The position numbers were made by a program, and so were the translations under genes. Below the pieces are notes generated by a model. It was not told the DNA's origin and ran no database searches. It saw only the letters and a list, made by a program, of their open reading frames with translations. From positions 854,725-918,724 of the forward strand of contig NZ_LMGI01000002.1 in assembly GCF_001427105.1 (NCBI RefSeq): a stretch of 64,000 nucleotides of DNA, read 5' to 3'. Origin of the DNA: Sphingopyxis sp. Root154. Its GTDB lineage: Bacteria; Pseudomonadota; Alphaproteobacteria; Sphingomonadales; Sphingomonadaceae. The stretch's first letter is position 1. Every line of letters starts with the position of its first letter. Shown piece by piece: positions 9,101 to 18,632 of this stretch.

Positions 9101-10586
9101 CGATTTCCTCGCGCCGCGCGATGCGGATCGCCTCCTCGGCCGTCGTCAGCCCTTTCGCCACCATCGTCCGCGCAGCCGACGCCAGCGTCGGCGATTTCAG
9201 GAAGGCATGACGCGTGATCATCGCCTCGTCGCCGCCATTGTAGATGTAGCGGCGCACGGTCTCGTCGACCTTAATCGCCTCGAACACGCCGATGCGGCCT
9301 TTGTAGCCAGTGCCGCTGCACTGCTCGCAGCCCTTCGGCCGCCAGATGACGGTGCCGATGTCGAGGCCGAGGATCGCCGCTACGCTGTTGTCGGCCTGCA
9401 CGGGTTCGCGGCAATGATTGCAAAGCTTGCGGACGAGCCGCTGCGCGATGACGGCGCGCAGCGTCGAGGCGAGCAGGAAGGGCTCGACCTTAAGGTCCTT
9501 GAGGCGCGTGATCGCGCCGACCGCGTCATTCGTGTGGACGGTCGAGAGCACGAGGTGGCCGGTCAGCGACGCCTGCACCGCGATATCGGCGGTTTCGCGG
9601 TCGCGGATTTCGCCGACCATCACGACGTCGGGATCCTGGCGTAGGATCGCGCGCAGCCCCGCAGCGAAATCGAGCCCGACCTTGGAGTTCACCTGCGTCT
9701 GGCCGACGCCGTCGACGGCATATTCGACGGGGTCCTCGACGGTCAGGATATTGCGCTGGCCATCGTTGAGCTGCTTGAGCGCGGCATAAAGCGTCGTTGT
9801 CTTGCCCGACCCCGTCGGGCCGGTGACGAGGATGATGCCATTGGGTTCTGCAAGCGCTTCGCGAAGGATCTGATCGGCGGCGCCGGTCAGGCCGAGGACG
9901 TCGAAGTCGATCCCCGCCGCATCCTTGTCGAGGATCCGCATCACGACGCGCTCACCTGCTCGGCTTGGGAGCGTCGAAACGCGCACGTCGACCGCTTTAC
10001 CCGCAAGCGTCAGCCCGATGCGCCCGTCCTGCGGCACGCGGCGCTCGGCGATGTCGAGGCGCGCCATCACCTTGATGCGGCTGACGACGACGGGCGCGAC
10101 GTGCGGCGGCATACGAAGGTGTTCGCGCAGCACACCGTCGGTGCGCATCCGCACGACAAGCCCGCTTTCATAGGGTTCGATATGGATGTCGCTGACGCCC
10201 TGCCGCACCGCTTCGGCGATGATCGCGTTGATCAGGCGGATCGCGGGGGCATCGTCGGCGCTGTCGAGCAGATCCTCGGCGCTCGGCAGGCTGAAATCGA
10301 TGTCGCTGCCGTCGAGCGACCCCGCCATCGCGGCTGCCGAGCTGTCGACGGCATAATGGTCGGAGAGCAGGCGATCGAAATCGGCGACGCTCGCGGTCGC
10401 CACCCGCAGCGGCTGCGCGAGATAACGTTTCACCTCGATCAGTACCGCGGGGTCGGCGCCTTCGCGCAAGGTCGCGAGCCAGGCGCCGCCCTCGCCCTGC
10501 GCGATGACGACACCGTGCGTGCGGGCAAAGCCGTAGGGAATATCTACCGGCGCCGGGGGAGGCGCCGCCGGTTCGATGTCGGTCAC
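9093..10586 (-). CDS. gspE: GspE, type II secretion ATPase
   Basis: 497 residues. An N-terminal GspE domain is followed by the ATPase core with Walker A GPTGSGKTTTL, the Asp box VMVGEIRDRETADIA, a His box LVLSTVHTNDA, and a zinc-binding pair CNHC/CEQC before GRIGVFE. It hydrolyses ATP in the cytoplasm to drive pseudopilus assembly, held by GspL. The start overlaps the gspD stop by 4 bp. Confidence 0.97.
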   Translation of the reverse strand: MTDIEPAAPPPAPVDIPYGFARTHGVVIAQGEGGAWLATLREGADPAVLIEVKRYLAQPLRVATASVADFDRLLSDHYAVDSSAAAMAGSLDGSDIDFSLPSAEDLLDSADDAPAIRLINAIIAEAVRQGVSDIHIEPYESGLVVRMRTDGVLREHLRMPPHVAPVVVSRIKVMARLDIAERRVPQDGRIGLTLAGKAVDVRVSTLPSRAGERVVMRILDKDAAGIDFDVLGLTGAADQILREALAEPNGIILVTGPTGSGKTTTLYAALKQLNDGQRNILTVEDPVEYAVDGVGQTQVNSKVGLDFAAGLRAILRQDPDVVMVGEIRDRETADIAVQASLTGHLVLSTVHTNDAVGAITRLKDLKVEPFLLASTLRAVIAQRLVRKLCNHCREPVQADNSVAAILGLDIGTVIWRPKGCEQCSGTGYKGRIGVFEAIKVDETVRRYIYNGGDEAMITRHAFLKSPTLASAARTMVAKGLTTAEEAIRIARREEIDA

Positions 10587-12796
10587 GGATAGTCTCCGGT
10601 TGGCGGTGCGGGCGCCTGCGAAATCGAGGGCGGAACGTCGGTCGTGGTGACGCTGCCGTCGGGTCCGCGCAGTTCGGGCAGGTTGACCGGGCCGACGGTG
10701 ATGTCGGCGGCGGTCGGCGCGGTGGGCGCGGGCGGCACCGCCCCCAGATAGTCGCGCACCAGCGTATCGATCGCGGGTTCCTCGCCCGGATTACGCTGGA
10801 GCTGGAAGTCGCGGATATAGCCGTAACGGCGCGCGGTGAGCGCGGCATTGTCCTCGCGATTGCGCAGGATCGTCGGACGGATGAAGACCATCAAATTGGT
10901 CTTCGACCGCGTGCGGCTGCGCGATTTGAACAATTCGCCGAGCAGCGGAATGTCGCTGAGCAGCGGGATGCGCTCGATCGTCTTGCGCTCGTCGTCGTTG
11001 AGCAGTCCGCCGATCGCGAGAATCTCGCCATCGTCGACGGTTAGCACGGTTTCGAAGGAGCGCTTGTTGAGGATGAGATCACTGTTGCGCGACGATACCG
11101 GGCCAGCAACGCTTGACACTTCCTGGCGCAGGAACATCTTTACTTCGCCGGCGCCATTGACCTGCGGCGTCACCTCCAGCTTGATCCCGACCTCTTCGCG
11201 CTGGACGGTGCGGAAGGCGTTTTCGAAATTGTCGCCCAGCTGTTCGCCCGTGGTGATCGGCACGTCCTGCCCGACAAGGAATTTCGCCGCCTGATTGTCG
11301 AGTGTCACGATATGCGGGGTCGCGAGCAGGTTCGACGTGGTGTCCGACTTCACCGCGTTGATGATCGCGCCGAAAATCGTGTTCTTGCCGATGTCTCCCG
11401 CGAAACCCGCGAAACCGCCGGTCGCCGCGAGCAGCGACGCCGCCGCCGCTTCCTGCAAGCTGTTGCCGAGCGAGCTGGTGGTCTGGGTAACGACGGTTTC
11501 GCCATCGACCGTGGTCTTGTCCTGCGTCAGCTTGGTCGCGGCATAGGCGCCGCCGAGCGTCAGGATGTTGGGCTGCGCATTGCTGTAGCTCGTGGCGACG
11601 AACGGGATATTCTTGCCGCCGAGCAGGAACTGGACGCCGAGGCGTTTCGCCGCATCGTCGCCGATCTCGACGACGATCGCCTCGACCAGCACCTGTTGCC
11701 GTCGGCTGTCGAGCTGGCGGATCAGTTCGCCGAGCATGCGCTGCACTTCGCTGTTGGCGGCGACGATGATCGCGTTCGCGCCTTCGTAACGCGTGATGAT
11801 CGCGGGGCCGCGGGTCGAGATGCTGCCGGTTCCGCCGCCACCGACCGACGTCGGACCAGCGGGGGCGGCGGAAGCCGCCGGCGCGCTGTTACCGTTGGAC
11901 GACGACATTGACGAAGAGGAGGCGGGCGGCAGACCGGCCTTCTGCACGGGGTCGCTGCCGCCGCCGATGAGCTGTTGCAGCGTCGGCAGCAAGGTTTCGG
12001 CATTGGCATGTTCGAGCCAATAGACGCGGAGTTCGGTGCCGCCCGCCGCCTTCGCGTCGAGGTCGTTCGCCATCGATACGAAACGGGCTACCATCGCCTG
12101 ATCGCCCCTGAGGGCAATCGCATTGCTGCTGTCGATCGGCACGATCGCGACAGGCTTTTGCGCACCCTCGCCCGCCGCCGGGACGAGCGCCTGCAGCGCG
12201 GCGGCGATTTCGCGCGCGCCGGCATTTTTCAGGGTAACGATCTGGCTGGTCGAGCTGTCGCGGTCGATGCTCGACGCGAGCGCGCGGATGCGGCGGATAT
12301 TGTCGGCAAAATCGGCGACGACAAGGCTGTTTGCGTTGCGGTTCGCGGTCAGCGATCCCTGCGCGCTGACGAGCGGGCGCAACGTTTCGACCGCCGAGAC
12401 CGCGTCGATGTAACGCAGGCGGATGATTTCGGTGACGAACTGGTTCTGCGCCGCGCCGCTGCTCCCGATCCGGCCGGGCTGCGCCGCGGCGCCGTCGATC
12501 GGCTGAACGCGGTAGCTGCCACTCGGTCCGGGGACCGCGACAAGGCCGTTCGAGCGCAAGGTCGCGAGGAAAATCTCGAAATATTCGCTGCGCGACAGCG
12601 GCCGGTCGGTGACGACCGACACCTTGCCGTTCACGCGGCCATCGATGACGAAAGTCCGACCGGTGACCCGCGCCGCATCCTGGATGAAGGCGCGAATGTC
12701 GGCATCGCGGACGTTGAGCGTGTACTGGCCGAACGCCGGTCCCGGCGTGGCGGAAACCAGCGCGGCGGCGAGCATCAGGGAAAGTTTGAGGCGCAT
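10583..12796 (-). CDS. gspD: GspD, outer-membrane secretin
   Basis: 737 residues with a signal peptide (cleavage after GPAFG). Domain N0 (about 25-95) is followed by three N1-N3 KH-type repeats, with a Ser/Gly/Ala-rich insert (about 285-325) between N2 and N3. The secretin core begins near VLVEAIVVEIGDDAAKRLG and includes the VPLLSDIPLLGxLF motif (here IPLLSDIPLLGELFKSR). It forms the outer-membrane channel of the T2SS. It is the second gene after gspC. Confidence 0.97.
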   Translation of the reverse strand: MRLKLSLMLAAALVSATPGPAFGQYTLNVRDADIRAFIQDAARVTGRTFVIDGRVNGKVSVVTDRPLSRSEYFEIFLATLRSNGLVAVPGPSGSYRVQPIDGAAAQPGRIGSSGAAQNQFVTEIIRLRYIDAVSAVETLRPLVSAQGSLTANRNANSLVVADFADNIRRIRALASSIDRDSSTSQIVTLKNAGAREIAAALQALVPAAGEGAQKPVAIVPIDSSNAIALRGDQAMVARFVSMANDLDAKAAGGTELRVYWLEHANAETLLPTLQQLIGGGSDPVQKAGLPPASSSSMSSSNGNSAPAASAAPAGPTSVGGGGTGSISTRGPAIITRYEGANAIIVAANSEVQRMLGELIRQLDSRRQQVLVEAIVVEIGDDAAKRLGVQFLLGGKNIPFVATSYSNAQPNILTLGGAYAATKLTQDKTTVDGETVVTQTTSSLGNSLQEAAAASLLAATGGFAGFAGDIGKNTIFGAIINAVKSDTTSNLLATPHIVTLDNQAAKFLVGQDVPITTGEQLGDNFENAFRTVQREEVGIKLEVTPQVNGAGEVKMFLRQEVSSVAGPVSSRNSDLILNKRSFETVLTVDDGEILAIGGLLNDDERKTIERIPLLSDIPLLGELFKSRSRTRSKTNLMVFIRPTILRNREDNAALTARRYGYIRDFQLQRNPGEEPAIDTLVRDYLGAVPPAPTAPTAADITVGPVNLPELRGPDGSVTTTDVPPSISQAPAPPTGDYP

Positions 12797-12802
12797 AGGT
12801 CT

Positions 12803-13684
12803 CTATTGTTTCGAGAGGAAAATGGCGACGGGAACGACGCTGGCGCCGCGCTCGACTTCGAGCGCGATACGCGCCCCCGGCGTAAGTTGGTTGGCAAGCG
12901 CCGCGGCATCGCTTGCCGATCCGATCGGGCGTCCGCCGACCGAACGGATGACGTCGCCGGGGCGCAGGCCGGCGGCACGGAACGCCGCGCCGTCGCCCTG
13001 CGGCTGCACGACGATGCCGGTGACGCGGCCGTTTTCAGTGCGCGGGGCAAAACCGACGCCCGCCTTGATCGCTGCGGGGGTCATTTCGCCGCTCGCCGAC
13101 GCCCCGCCCGACGCGGCCCCGATCTCGGGCGTCGGCGCGGGCAGCGGCGTCGTGGGGTTTGCGACCGGCGCTTCGCCGCTCTGGTCGAGAAACAGGCTTT
13201 CGCGCGCGCCGCCGCGGTCGAGCAGGACATGATCGAAGGCGACGCCGGCAAGCTTCAGCCCCGGCGCGATCTCGTCGCCCACAGCATAGCTGGTCTGGAT
13301 GCCATCCGCACCCGCGATGATCGCCGAGCCGCCGCCCGTCGCTTCGTTGAGGTTGATGCCGAAGAGCGTCAGGCCCGCCGAGGTGACGGTGGTCGACGCG
13401 GGCCCCTGCGCATGGCTGCGAAAGAAGGGGTCGAACTGGGAAAAGAGTGCGCGCCGTTCGGCGGGCGATGCGATCACCGCGGCCTGCGGTTGCCACGCGC
13501 CGAGCGGGGACAGCGGCGTGAGCAATGTCCAGAGCAAGCGAACGCATTGCCAGACCAGCAGCGCGCCGAGCAGACCGGCAAGCAGCATCGGCCAGATCTC
13601 GCGCGGCGAGCGCCCCCCGGTGCGCAACCAGGCTGGCAGCGCGCGCGGCAGCCGAACGGCCGATCCGGACATCAGCGTTGCCAT
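12803..13684 (-). CDS. gspC: GspC, type II secretion adaptor with PDZ domain
   Basis: 293 residues. A cytoplasmic N-terminus and one membrane helix (about 36-54) precede the HR domain (about 120-200, LTLFGINLNEATGGGSAIIA), which contacts GspD N0. The C-terminal PDZ domain (about 225-290) has GLRPGDVIRSVGGRPIGSA. GspC links the inner-membrane platform to the secretin and helps select substrates. It is the first gene of the operon; the PHO-box-like repeats lie 62-101 bp upstream. Confidence 0.94.
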   Translation of the reverse strand: MATLMSGSAVRLPRALPAWLRTGGRSPREIWPMLLAGLLGALLVWQCVRLLWTLLTPLSPLGAWQPQAAVIASPAERRALFSQFDPFFRSHAQGPASTTVTSAGLTLFGINLNEATGGGSAIIAGADGIQTSYAVGDEIAPGLKLAGVAFDHVLLDRGGARESLFLDQSGEAPVANPTTPLPAPTPEIGAASGGASASGEMTPAAIKAGVGFAPRTENGRVTGIVVQPQGDGAAFRAAGLRPGDVIRSVGGRPIGSASDAAALANQLTPGARIALEVERGASVVPVAIFLSKQ

Positions 13685-13745
13685 GAAATGTCTCTGTCCC
13701 CCCAGACTGAAAAAACCTGTCTCGCGAATCGCCTAGGGGCGAACG

Positions 13746-13785
13746 GTGACAATCAGTTGACCGGAAGATTACAGTTTTTTGACAG
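13746..13785 (-). promoter_or_regulatory. PHO-box-like run of four 7-bp repeats upstream of gspC
   Basis: Read on the minus strand there are four 7-mers with 4-base spacers, an exact 11-bp period: CTGTCAA, CTGTAAT, CGGTCAA, TTGTCAC. The first two with their AAAA spacer match the PhoB consensus CTGTCAT-N4-CTGTCAT at most positions. The run is 62-101 bp before the gspC ATG, a sensible place for an activator. This suggests phosphate-starvation control of the secretion operon; the regulator itself is not in the window. Confidence 0.7.
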
Positions 13786-13922
13786 ACGGGCGAGTCTGCT
13801 GAGGCGACCCGAAGGTATCTTCCCTTTGCCGCGGGGGCAGGAAATGAGCGCCCCGGAAGGGGCTGACGGAAGGGTCGGGATCGACCAGCATCCTTCCATC
13901 CAATGCCGCTTCGCGGGCCGCC

Positions 13923-13949
13923 CCTCCCCGTCGCTATGCGACAGGGAGG
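13923..13949 (-). terminator. Hairpin after the TonB receptor gene, possible terminator
   Basis: A 12-bp stem (CCTCCCTGTCGC / GCGACGGGGAGG on the minus strand, one G-T pair) with an ATA loop lies 10 bp past the stop of the receptor gene ending at 13959. There is no clear T-run after it, so it may be a weak or Rho-assisted terminator that separates the receptor from the downstream T2SS promoter. Confidence 0.55.
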
Positions 13950-13958
13950 ATTTTCACG

Positions 13959-16667
13959 TTAGAACTTCAGCGACGCGCTGAGCGAGAAGGTCCGGCCCAG
14001 CTTGTAACGGTTGAGGAAGATGCGGTTGTCGCCCGCTTGTTGCACTTCCTCATAGTTACGCCCGGTCAGGTTGCGCGCCTCGAACTTCAGCTCGATTTCC
14101 TTGTCCAGCAGCGAGATGCCCTGACGAGCGACGAAGTCGAGCGAGATGCCCGGCTTTTCGCGGATATCGGGCTGACCCGACGGACCGCGGCTGGTGACGC
14201 GCGGGCTGGCATAGGTCAGGAGCAGCGTCTGCTGCGACAGATTGTCCTGATCTTCGAGCCCAATCTGGACGTTAACCAGGTGGTCCGACTGGCCTGTGAG
14301 CGGCGCGCCGTCGAAGAAGAAGTTGCTCGCATCCTGCACGACACCGTTGATCACCGTGGTGTCGCCCGCGCCGACCTGAATTTCCGACTTGGTGTAGGTG
14401 TAGTTGCCAATCAGCACCAAGCGGCGGCTTGCCCAGAAGGCCGAGTCCGACAATTTGTCGAGCGCGAAATATTTCTGAACCTCGACCTCGCCACCGTAAA
14501 GCAACGCTTTGGGCGCATTGGCGAAGCTGGTGTTGGCGATCGAATCCGTGCTGAGCGAGGTGTAAGCCTCGATCGGGTTCTCTATCTTCTTGAAGAAACC
14601 CGCCGCGGTGAAACGCTGGTCCTTGGCGAAATACCATTCATAGCGCAGCTCGCTATTCCACAGCTCGCTGTCGGCCAGCGACGGGTTGCCACGGAACTGG
14701 CGGTTCGATTCGGGATCCTGATAGATTTGCGCGATGAGTTCGCGGAACTGGGGGCGGGCGATCGTATTCGATGCGTTGAGGCGCAGCTGCATATCGGGCG
14801 CCACTTCCCAGGTCAGCGTCATGGCCGGCAGCCAATAGTCATTCTTGATATTGGTTGCCGTAATCGCACTTCCGCCCGTGCCGAACAGGTCGATCGGCAC
14901 CACCGTCTGCTTGCCATCTTCATAACGCACGCCGACGTTGACGTTCATGCCCGACACGATCTCGGCCTGAAGCTGGGCGTATCCGGCGTGAGTGGTCAGC
15001 CCGGCGTCGAACGCCGCCGTGCCGTCCTGCGCCGACGTTTCGACCAGCGTGATGTCATAGAGCTGGATCGACGCGTCGGAGAGCAGATAGTCGGGACGCA
15101 ACTGCGTCACCGGCACCGGCAGACCCGAGGCGCGAAACTGGAAGGCGCGGCGCACGGCGGTACGGCTCGTGTCGGTATAGGCGTAACCCACCGTCGCGGT
15201 AATCTGCGGGGCGAGCTCGTACGACACGTCGACGCCGCCGGACCACAGATCCTCGTTGAGGTCCGAGAAGGCAATCGTCGCGTCGCCGCGGTTGCCGCCC
15301 AGGTCGTTGACGAACTTGTCGCCCGTCGGGTCCTGCGTCGTCGGCAGGTTGGTGCGGACATAGGTGAAGCCGCGCTCATAGGGCGCCTCGCGCTGCGAAT
15401 TGGCATATGCCCCGCGCAGGTCGACCTTCAACGCGTCGAAATGGAATTCGCCGACGAATTGCGTGTTGATCAGCTGGCGCTCGTACCAGGCGGTGTCCTG
15501 CTTCATAATGTCGCGGCCAACCTGGTTCGCGTCGGTGCCCAGGCCGAGGCGCGCCTGTTTCAACGTGTCGCGGATAAATAGGTTGGTCCAGCGCAGCTTG
15601 TGCTCGCCCATTTCCAGCCCGAATCCGAGCAGCGCGTTCACGACGATGCGATTGTCCGTGATCACGCGGTTGTAGCTCGTCTGCGGATCGCCCGACAGAT
15701 CCTGGTTCAACGAAGTCTGCTGCAACGTGTCGCGCGTGCGCCACTTGTTGCTGATCCCCGCGGTCGCGATGATGCCGAGTTCGCCGTTCGCGAGGGGGAT
15801 CGTCGTGCCGCCGGTGATGCCCGCCGACCAGTTGACCGGGATATGATCATTCTGCTGCAGCAACGTCGTGTCGCTGTTGACCAGCTCCATCTGGATGAAT
15901 TCCAGATCTTCCTGGGAGAAATCGGCGCCTTCGAGGATCGGCTTGCCGCTCGCGAAGGCGGCTTTCAGGAGCGACGGGACATCACGGCTGCCGTCATCGA
16001 AGCCGGTGCCGTCGGTGTCGCTGCCATAATAGGTATAGCCAAGCTGGTTCGTCGTCTCGCTGTCCCAGCCGATGCCGCCACTGAAGGTGATGAAAGGTTC
16101 GCGCGGGATCGCCTTGGTCGTGAGGTTGATCACGCCCCCGCCGAATTCGCCGGGAAAGTTCGCCGAATAGCTTTTCTGAACGAGCGTCGAATCGATGACG
16201 TTCGACGGGAAGATGTCGAGCGGAACGACGCGCTTCAGCGGCTCGGGGCTCGGCAACGGCGAACCGTTGAGCAGCGCGAGCGAGTAACGGTCGCCGAGGC
16301 CGCGGACATAGACGAAGCCGCCGCCGACGACCGACAGGCCGGTGACGCGCTGCAGCGAGCCCGAAATGTCGCCTTCGCCGGTACGCGCGATGTCGGCCGA
16401 CGAGAGGACCGAGACGACTTCGGGGGTCGCGCGAACGACGTTGGGGGTGAAACGGCCGGTGACAACGATTTCCTGATCGGCGCCGCCGGGGATCGAGACA
16501 TCGCCCTGTTCGTCATCCTGAGCCGCGGCATCCTCGGTCGCGGGCGCTTCGGTCGTGACCGGCGGCGCATCAGGCGCGGGCGCGCCTGTGTCCTGCGCCA
16601 GAGCGGCGGGCGCGACGAGAGCGGAGCTGAGGAGAAGCAGGCTGGCAAAGATCGGCCGCTTGGTCAT
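13959..16667 (-). CDS. TonB-dependent outer-membrane receptor, partner of the upstream lipoprotein
   Basis: 902 residues from the ATG at 16667, which begins a signal peptide (cleavage after ALAQ). A TonB-box-like segment EIVVTGRF is followed by a plug domain (about 75-190, with VYVRGLGDRYSLALLNG) and a long barrel ending in LSASLKF, a C-terminal Phe as in outer-membrane barrels. The next longer frame upstream is not needed. It follows the beta-helix lipoprotein gene by 82 bp on the same strand, so the two are probably co-transcribed under the PHO-box-like element at 18438. The substrate is unknown; a phosphorus compound is a guess from the regulatory site only. Confidence 0.85.
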   Translation of the reverse strand: MTKRPIFASLLLLSSALVAPAALAQDTGAPAPDAPPVTTEAPATEDAAAQDDEQGDVSIPGGADQEIVVTGRFTPNVVRATPEVVSVLSSADIARTGEGDISGSLQRVTGLSVVGGGFVYVRGLGDRYSLALLNGSPLPSPEPLKRVVPLDIFPSNVIDSTLVQKSYSANFPGEFGGGVINLTTKAIPREPFITFSGGIGWDSETTNQLGYTYYGSDTDGTGFDDGSRDVPSLLKAAFASGKPILEGADFSQEDLEFIQMELVNSDTTLLQQNDHIPVNWSAGITGGTTIPLANGELGIIATAGISNKWRTRDTLQQTSLNQDLSGDPQTSYNRVITDNRIVVNALLGFGLEMGEHKLRWTNLFIRDTLKQARLGLGTDANQVGRDIMKQDTAWYERQLINTQFVGEFHFDALKVDLRGAYANSQREAPYERGFTYVRTNLPTTQDPTGDKFVNDLGGNRGDATIAFSDLNEDLWSGGVDVSYELAPQITATVGYAYTDTSRTAVRRAFQFRASGLPVPVTQLRPDYLLSDASIQLYDITLVETSAQDGTAAFDAGLTTHAGYAQLQAEIVSGMNVNVGVRYEDGKQTVVPIDLFGTGGSAITATNIKNDYWLPAMTLTWEVAPDMQLRLNASNTIARPQFRELIAQIYQDPESNRQFRGNPSLADSELWNSELRYEWYFAKDQRFTAAGFFKKIENPIEAYTSLSTDSIANTSFANAPKALLYGGEVEVQKYFALDKLSDSAFWASRRLVLIGNYTYTKSEIQVGAGDTTVINGVVQDASNFFFDGAPLTGQSDHLVNVQIGLEDQDNLSQQTLLLTYASPRVTSRGPSGQPDIREKPGISLDFVARQGISLLDKEIELKFEARNLTGRNYEEVQQAGDNRIFLNRYKLGRTFSLSASLKF

Positions 16668-16749
16668 GATGGAAAGTCCCCAAGAATATGCAGGAAGGGA
16701 GCGGGCCCGCCGGTCAGGCGTGCCCGCTCCCCAATTGGATCGCGAGCGA

Positions 16750-18312
16750 TCAGGTCGTCGGAATGGCGCTGCAGGCGCGGCTCGTCGTGCCGAAGTTCGC
16801 GGTCGACGAATTGCAGGTCCAGCCCTGATACCAGGTGTCGTTGGCGTCGCGGACGGCGCCGACATAGGCGGTGGTGTCGAAGAAGGCGTTCAGCGTCTTC
16901 GCATCGAAGGGTGTGAAGCCGGTTTCGGTCGCACCGTTGATGAACAGGCTGGTCAGCGACGGCACATAGTTCGAACGGTTGTTCGTGCCGGCTTCGAAGA
17001 TCGTCTGCACCTGCGCGTCGGTGACGCCGCTCGTGCCGCGGAACGGCGTTGCGTTGCACTGCAGCGAGACCGAGAAGAATTTCGGCGGACCGGCTTCGTC
17101 GAGAGCGGCGTTGACCGGGTTGATCGTCGTCGCGCTGTTGAGGCCCAGGCAGCGGAAGCCCGGCGCCACGATCAGGCCGTTGGCGAAGGTATAGTCCGCG
17201 CCGCCGCGGACGAGGATCGACACGCCGTTACCCGCCGCATTGTTGCGGTGGATATAGGTGAAGTTCGAGATCGCGACATTCTGGCGCGGAACCGCATCTT
17301 CGTTGCCGTTCGAATCGATTTCCATCATCGAGTCGCCGACCGCGCCGCCTTCGCGCTGCACGCCGATGACATACTGAATGTTGCCCTTGTAACCGACGTC
17401 GGTGTCGAGACCGTCGTCTTCGGCGCCGGTGATCACCAGATGCTTCATGTTTACTCGGCCGCCGAAAACTTCGATGCCGTCGTCCGAGCTGTTGTGGATC
17501 TGGACGTGGTCGATCTGGGTGCCCGAACCGGTGCCCGACGGGGTCAGGCCCTGAAGTTCGCTTGCCGCCGACAGGATGAAGCCCGAATAGCGGATCTGGA
17601 CGTAGGACAGGCGGCCCGAGTTATCGGCTGGCTGCGCGCCGCCATAGAGCGCGTTCGACGTGCCTTCGGTGTCGCGTTCGCAAGCCGCGGTGCCCGGCGC
17701 CGCGCCCGGGGCAAGGCAATCGGTGATCGGCGCGCGTCCGAGCAGGACGACACCGCCCCACAGCTGTGACGTCTGGTCGCCGGCCGAGCCGACGACGTTG
17801 CCGCGGCCGGTGAAGATGATCGGCTGCGTCGGTGTGCCCACCGCGTCGATGCGGTTGCCGCGATTGACTGCGAGGAAGGAAACGCCCGTTGCGCCAAAGA
17901 TGGTGACGCCCGGGTCGATCGTCAGCGTGACGACATTGTTCGTGCTCGTCGCACCCTGGTCGGTGCCGACATCGACACGGCCCGGCAGCGAATAGAGAAC
18001 GCCCGCGACCTTCGGAATTGCGGTCGTCGCGGTGAAGCGCGTCGGGAAGCCGCAGTTGCGCCATTCGCCGCCGGGCCCTGAAACGGTGCCGAGGTTCGCG
18101 AGCTGGTCGGGGCCGGCAATGGTCGGGCAGTTCGCAGCCGGGGTCACGGTCCCCGGGGTCGGGGTCGGTGTGGGGGTCGGCGTCGGCGTGGGCGTCGGAA
18201 TGACGATCACGCCTTCACCCGGCGACGCGACCCCGTCGGCACCGCACGCCGCAAGAATGGAACAGGCCACGCCGCTGAGCATGACCAAACGAATGCGTGC
18301 GAAAGCCGCCAT
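16750..18312 (-). CDS. Predicted surface/secreted lipoprotein with parallel beta-helix-like domain
   Basis: 520 residues. The signal peptide ends in the lipobox ILAAC (Cys22). A Pro-Thr repeat linker (about residues 38-55) is followed by a large domain with repeated turns such as GVTIFGATG, QPIIFTGRGN, SQLWGGVVLLGRAPI, DDGIEVFGGRVNMKHLVITGAEDDGLDTD, like families of right-handed beta-helix proteins found beside TonB receptors. It has at least four Cys in the mature domain. The gene lies directly upstream of a TonB receptor gene and next to the T2SS operon, so it may be a T2SS-exported surface lipoprotein; that is inference. The function is not recognised. Confidence 0.8.
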   Translation of the reverse strand: MAAFARIRLVMLSGVACSILAACGADGVASPGEGVIVIPTPTPTPTPTPTPTPGTVTPAANCPTIAGPDQLANLGTVSGPGGEWRNCGFPTRFTATTAIPKVAGVLYSLPGRVDVGTDQGATSTNNVVTLTIDPGVTIFGATGVSFLAVNRGNRIDAVGTPTQPIIFTGRGNVVGSAGDQTSQLWGGVVLLGRAPITDCLAPGAAPGTAACERDTEGTSNALYGGAQPADNSGRLSYVQIRYSGFILSAASELQGLTPSGTGSGTQIDHVQIHNSSDDGIEVFGGRVNMKHLVITGAEDDGLDTDVGYKGNIQYVIGVQREGGAVGDSMMEIDSNGNEDAVPRQNVAISNFTYIHRNNAAGNGVSILVRGGADYTFANGLIVAPGFRCLGLNSATTINPVNAALDEAGPPKFFSVSLQCNATPFRGTSGVTDAQVQTIFEAGTNNRSNYVPSLTSLFINGATETGFTPFDAKTLNAFFDTTAYVGAVRDANDTWYQGWTCNSSTANFGTTSRACSAIPTT

Positions 18313-18437
18313 GAAAATCTCCGTTCCCGGTGTGCGCCCCCAATATCGGTTGAGCGGCGCCCCTGATGAAAAATCACCGGCGAACGAGAAGAGATGTGCT
18401 GACTCGCCCCCGGTGACGCCGCCACTAGGATGATTCG

Positions 18438-18466
18438 ATGACGGTCTGACGCCAGAGCGGTGACAG
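18438..18466 (-). promoter_or_regulatory. PHO-box-like element upstream of the lipoprotein-receptor pair
   Basis: On the minus strand three 7-mers with 4-base spacers are seen: CTGTCAC, CTGGCGT, CCGTCAT. They keep the 11-bp PhoB repeat period and match CTGTCAT at six, five and six of seven positions. The element ends 125 bp upstream of the lipoprotein ATG. The rest of the 320-bp gap (18313-18632) shows no gene. Confidence 0.5.
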
Positions 18467-18632
18467 TTGAGCGACTCTTTTGAGTCGGTTCGATGACACT
18501 GGCAGCGGCGCTAGGGGCCGCTTGTTCGCACCTGCAAAAATAAATGCATCGAAGCTCGCTTGCATCACCCGGAAAGCTTTGCTAGGCGCCCGCTCCTACC
18601 TGGTGCCGGACCCGTCCGGACCATCATGATGT

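Noticed and set aside
18139..18205. Tandem GGGGTCGG/GGTGTGGG-type repeats that look like a small repeat array
   Set aside because: They encode the Pro-Thr linker of the lipoprotein, so they are a coding repeat and not a separate element.
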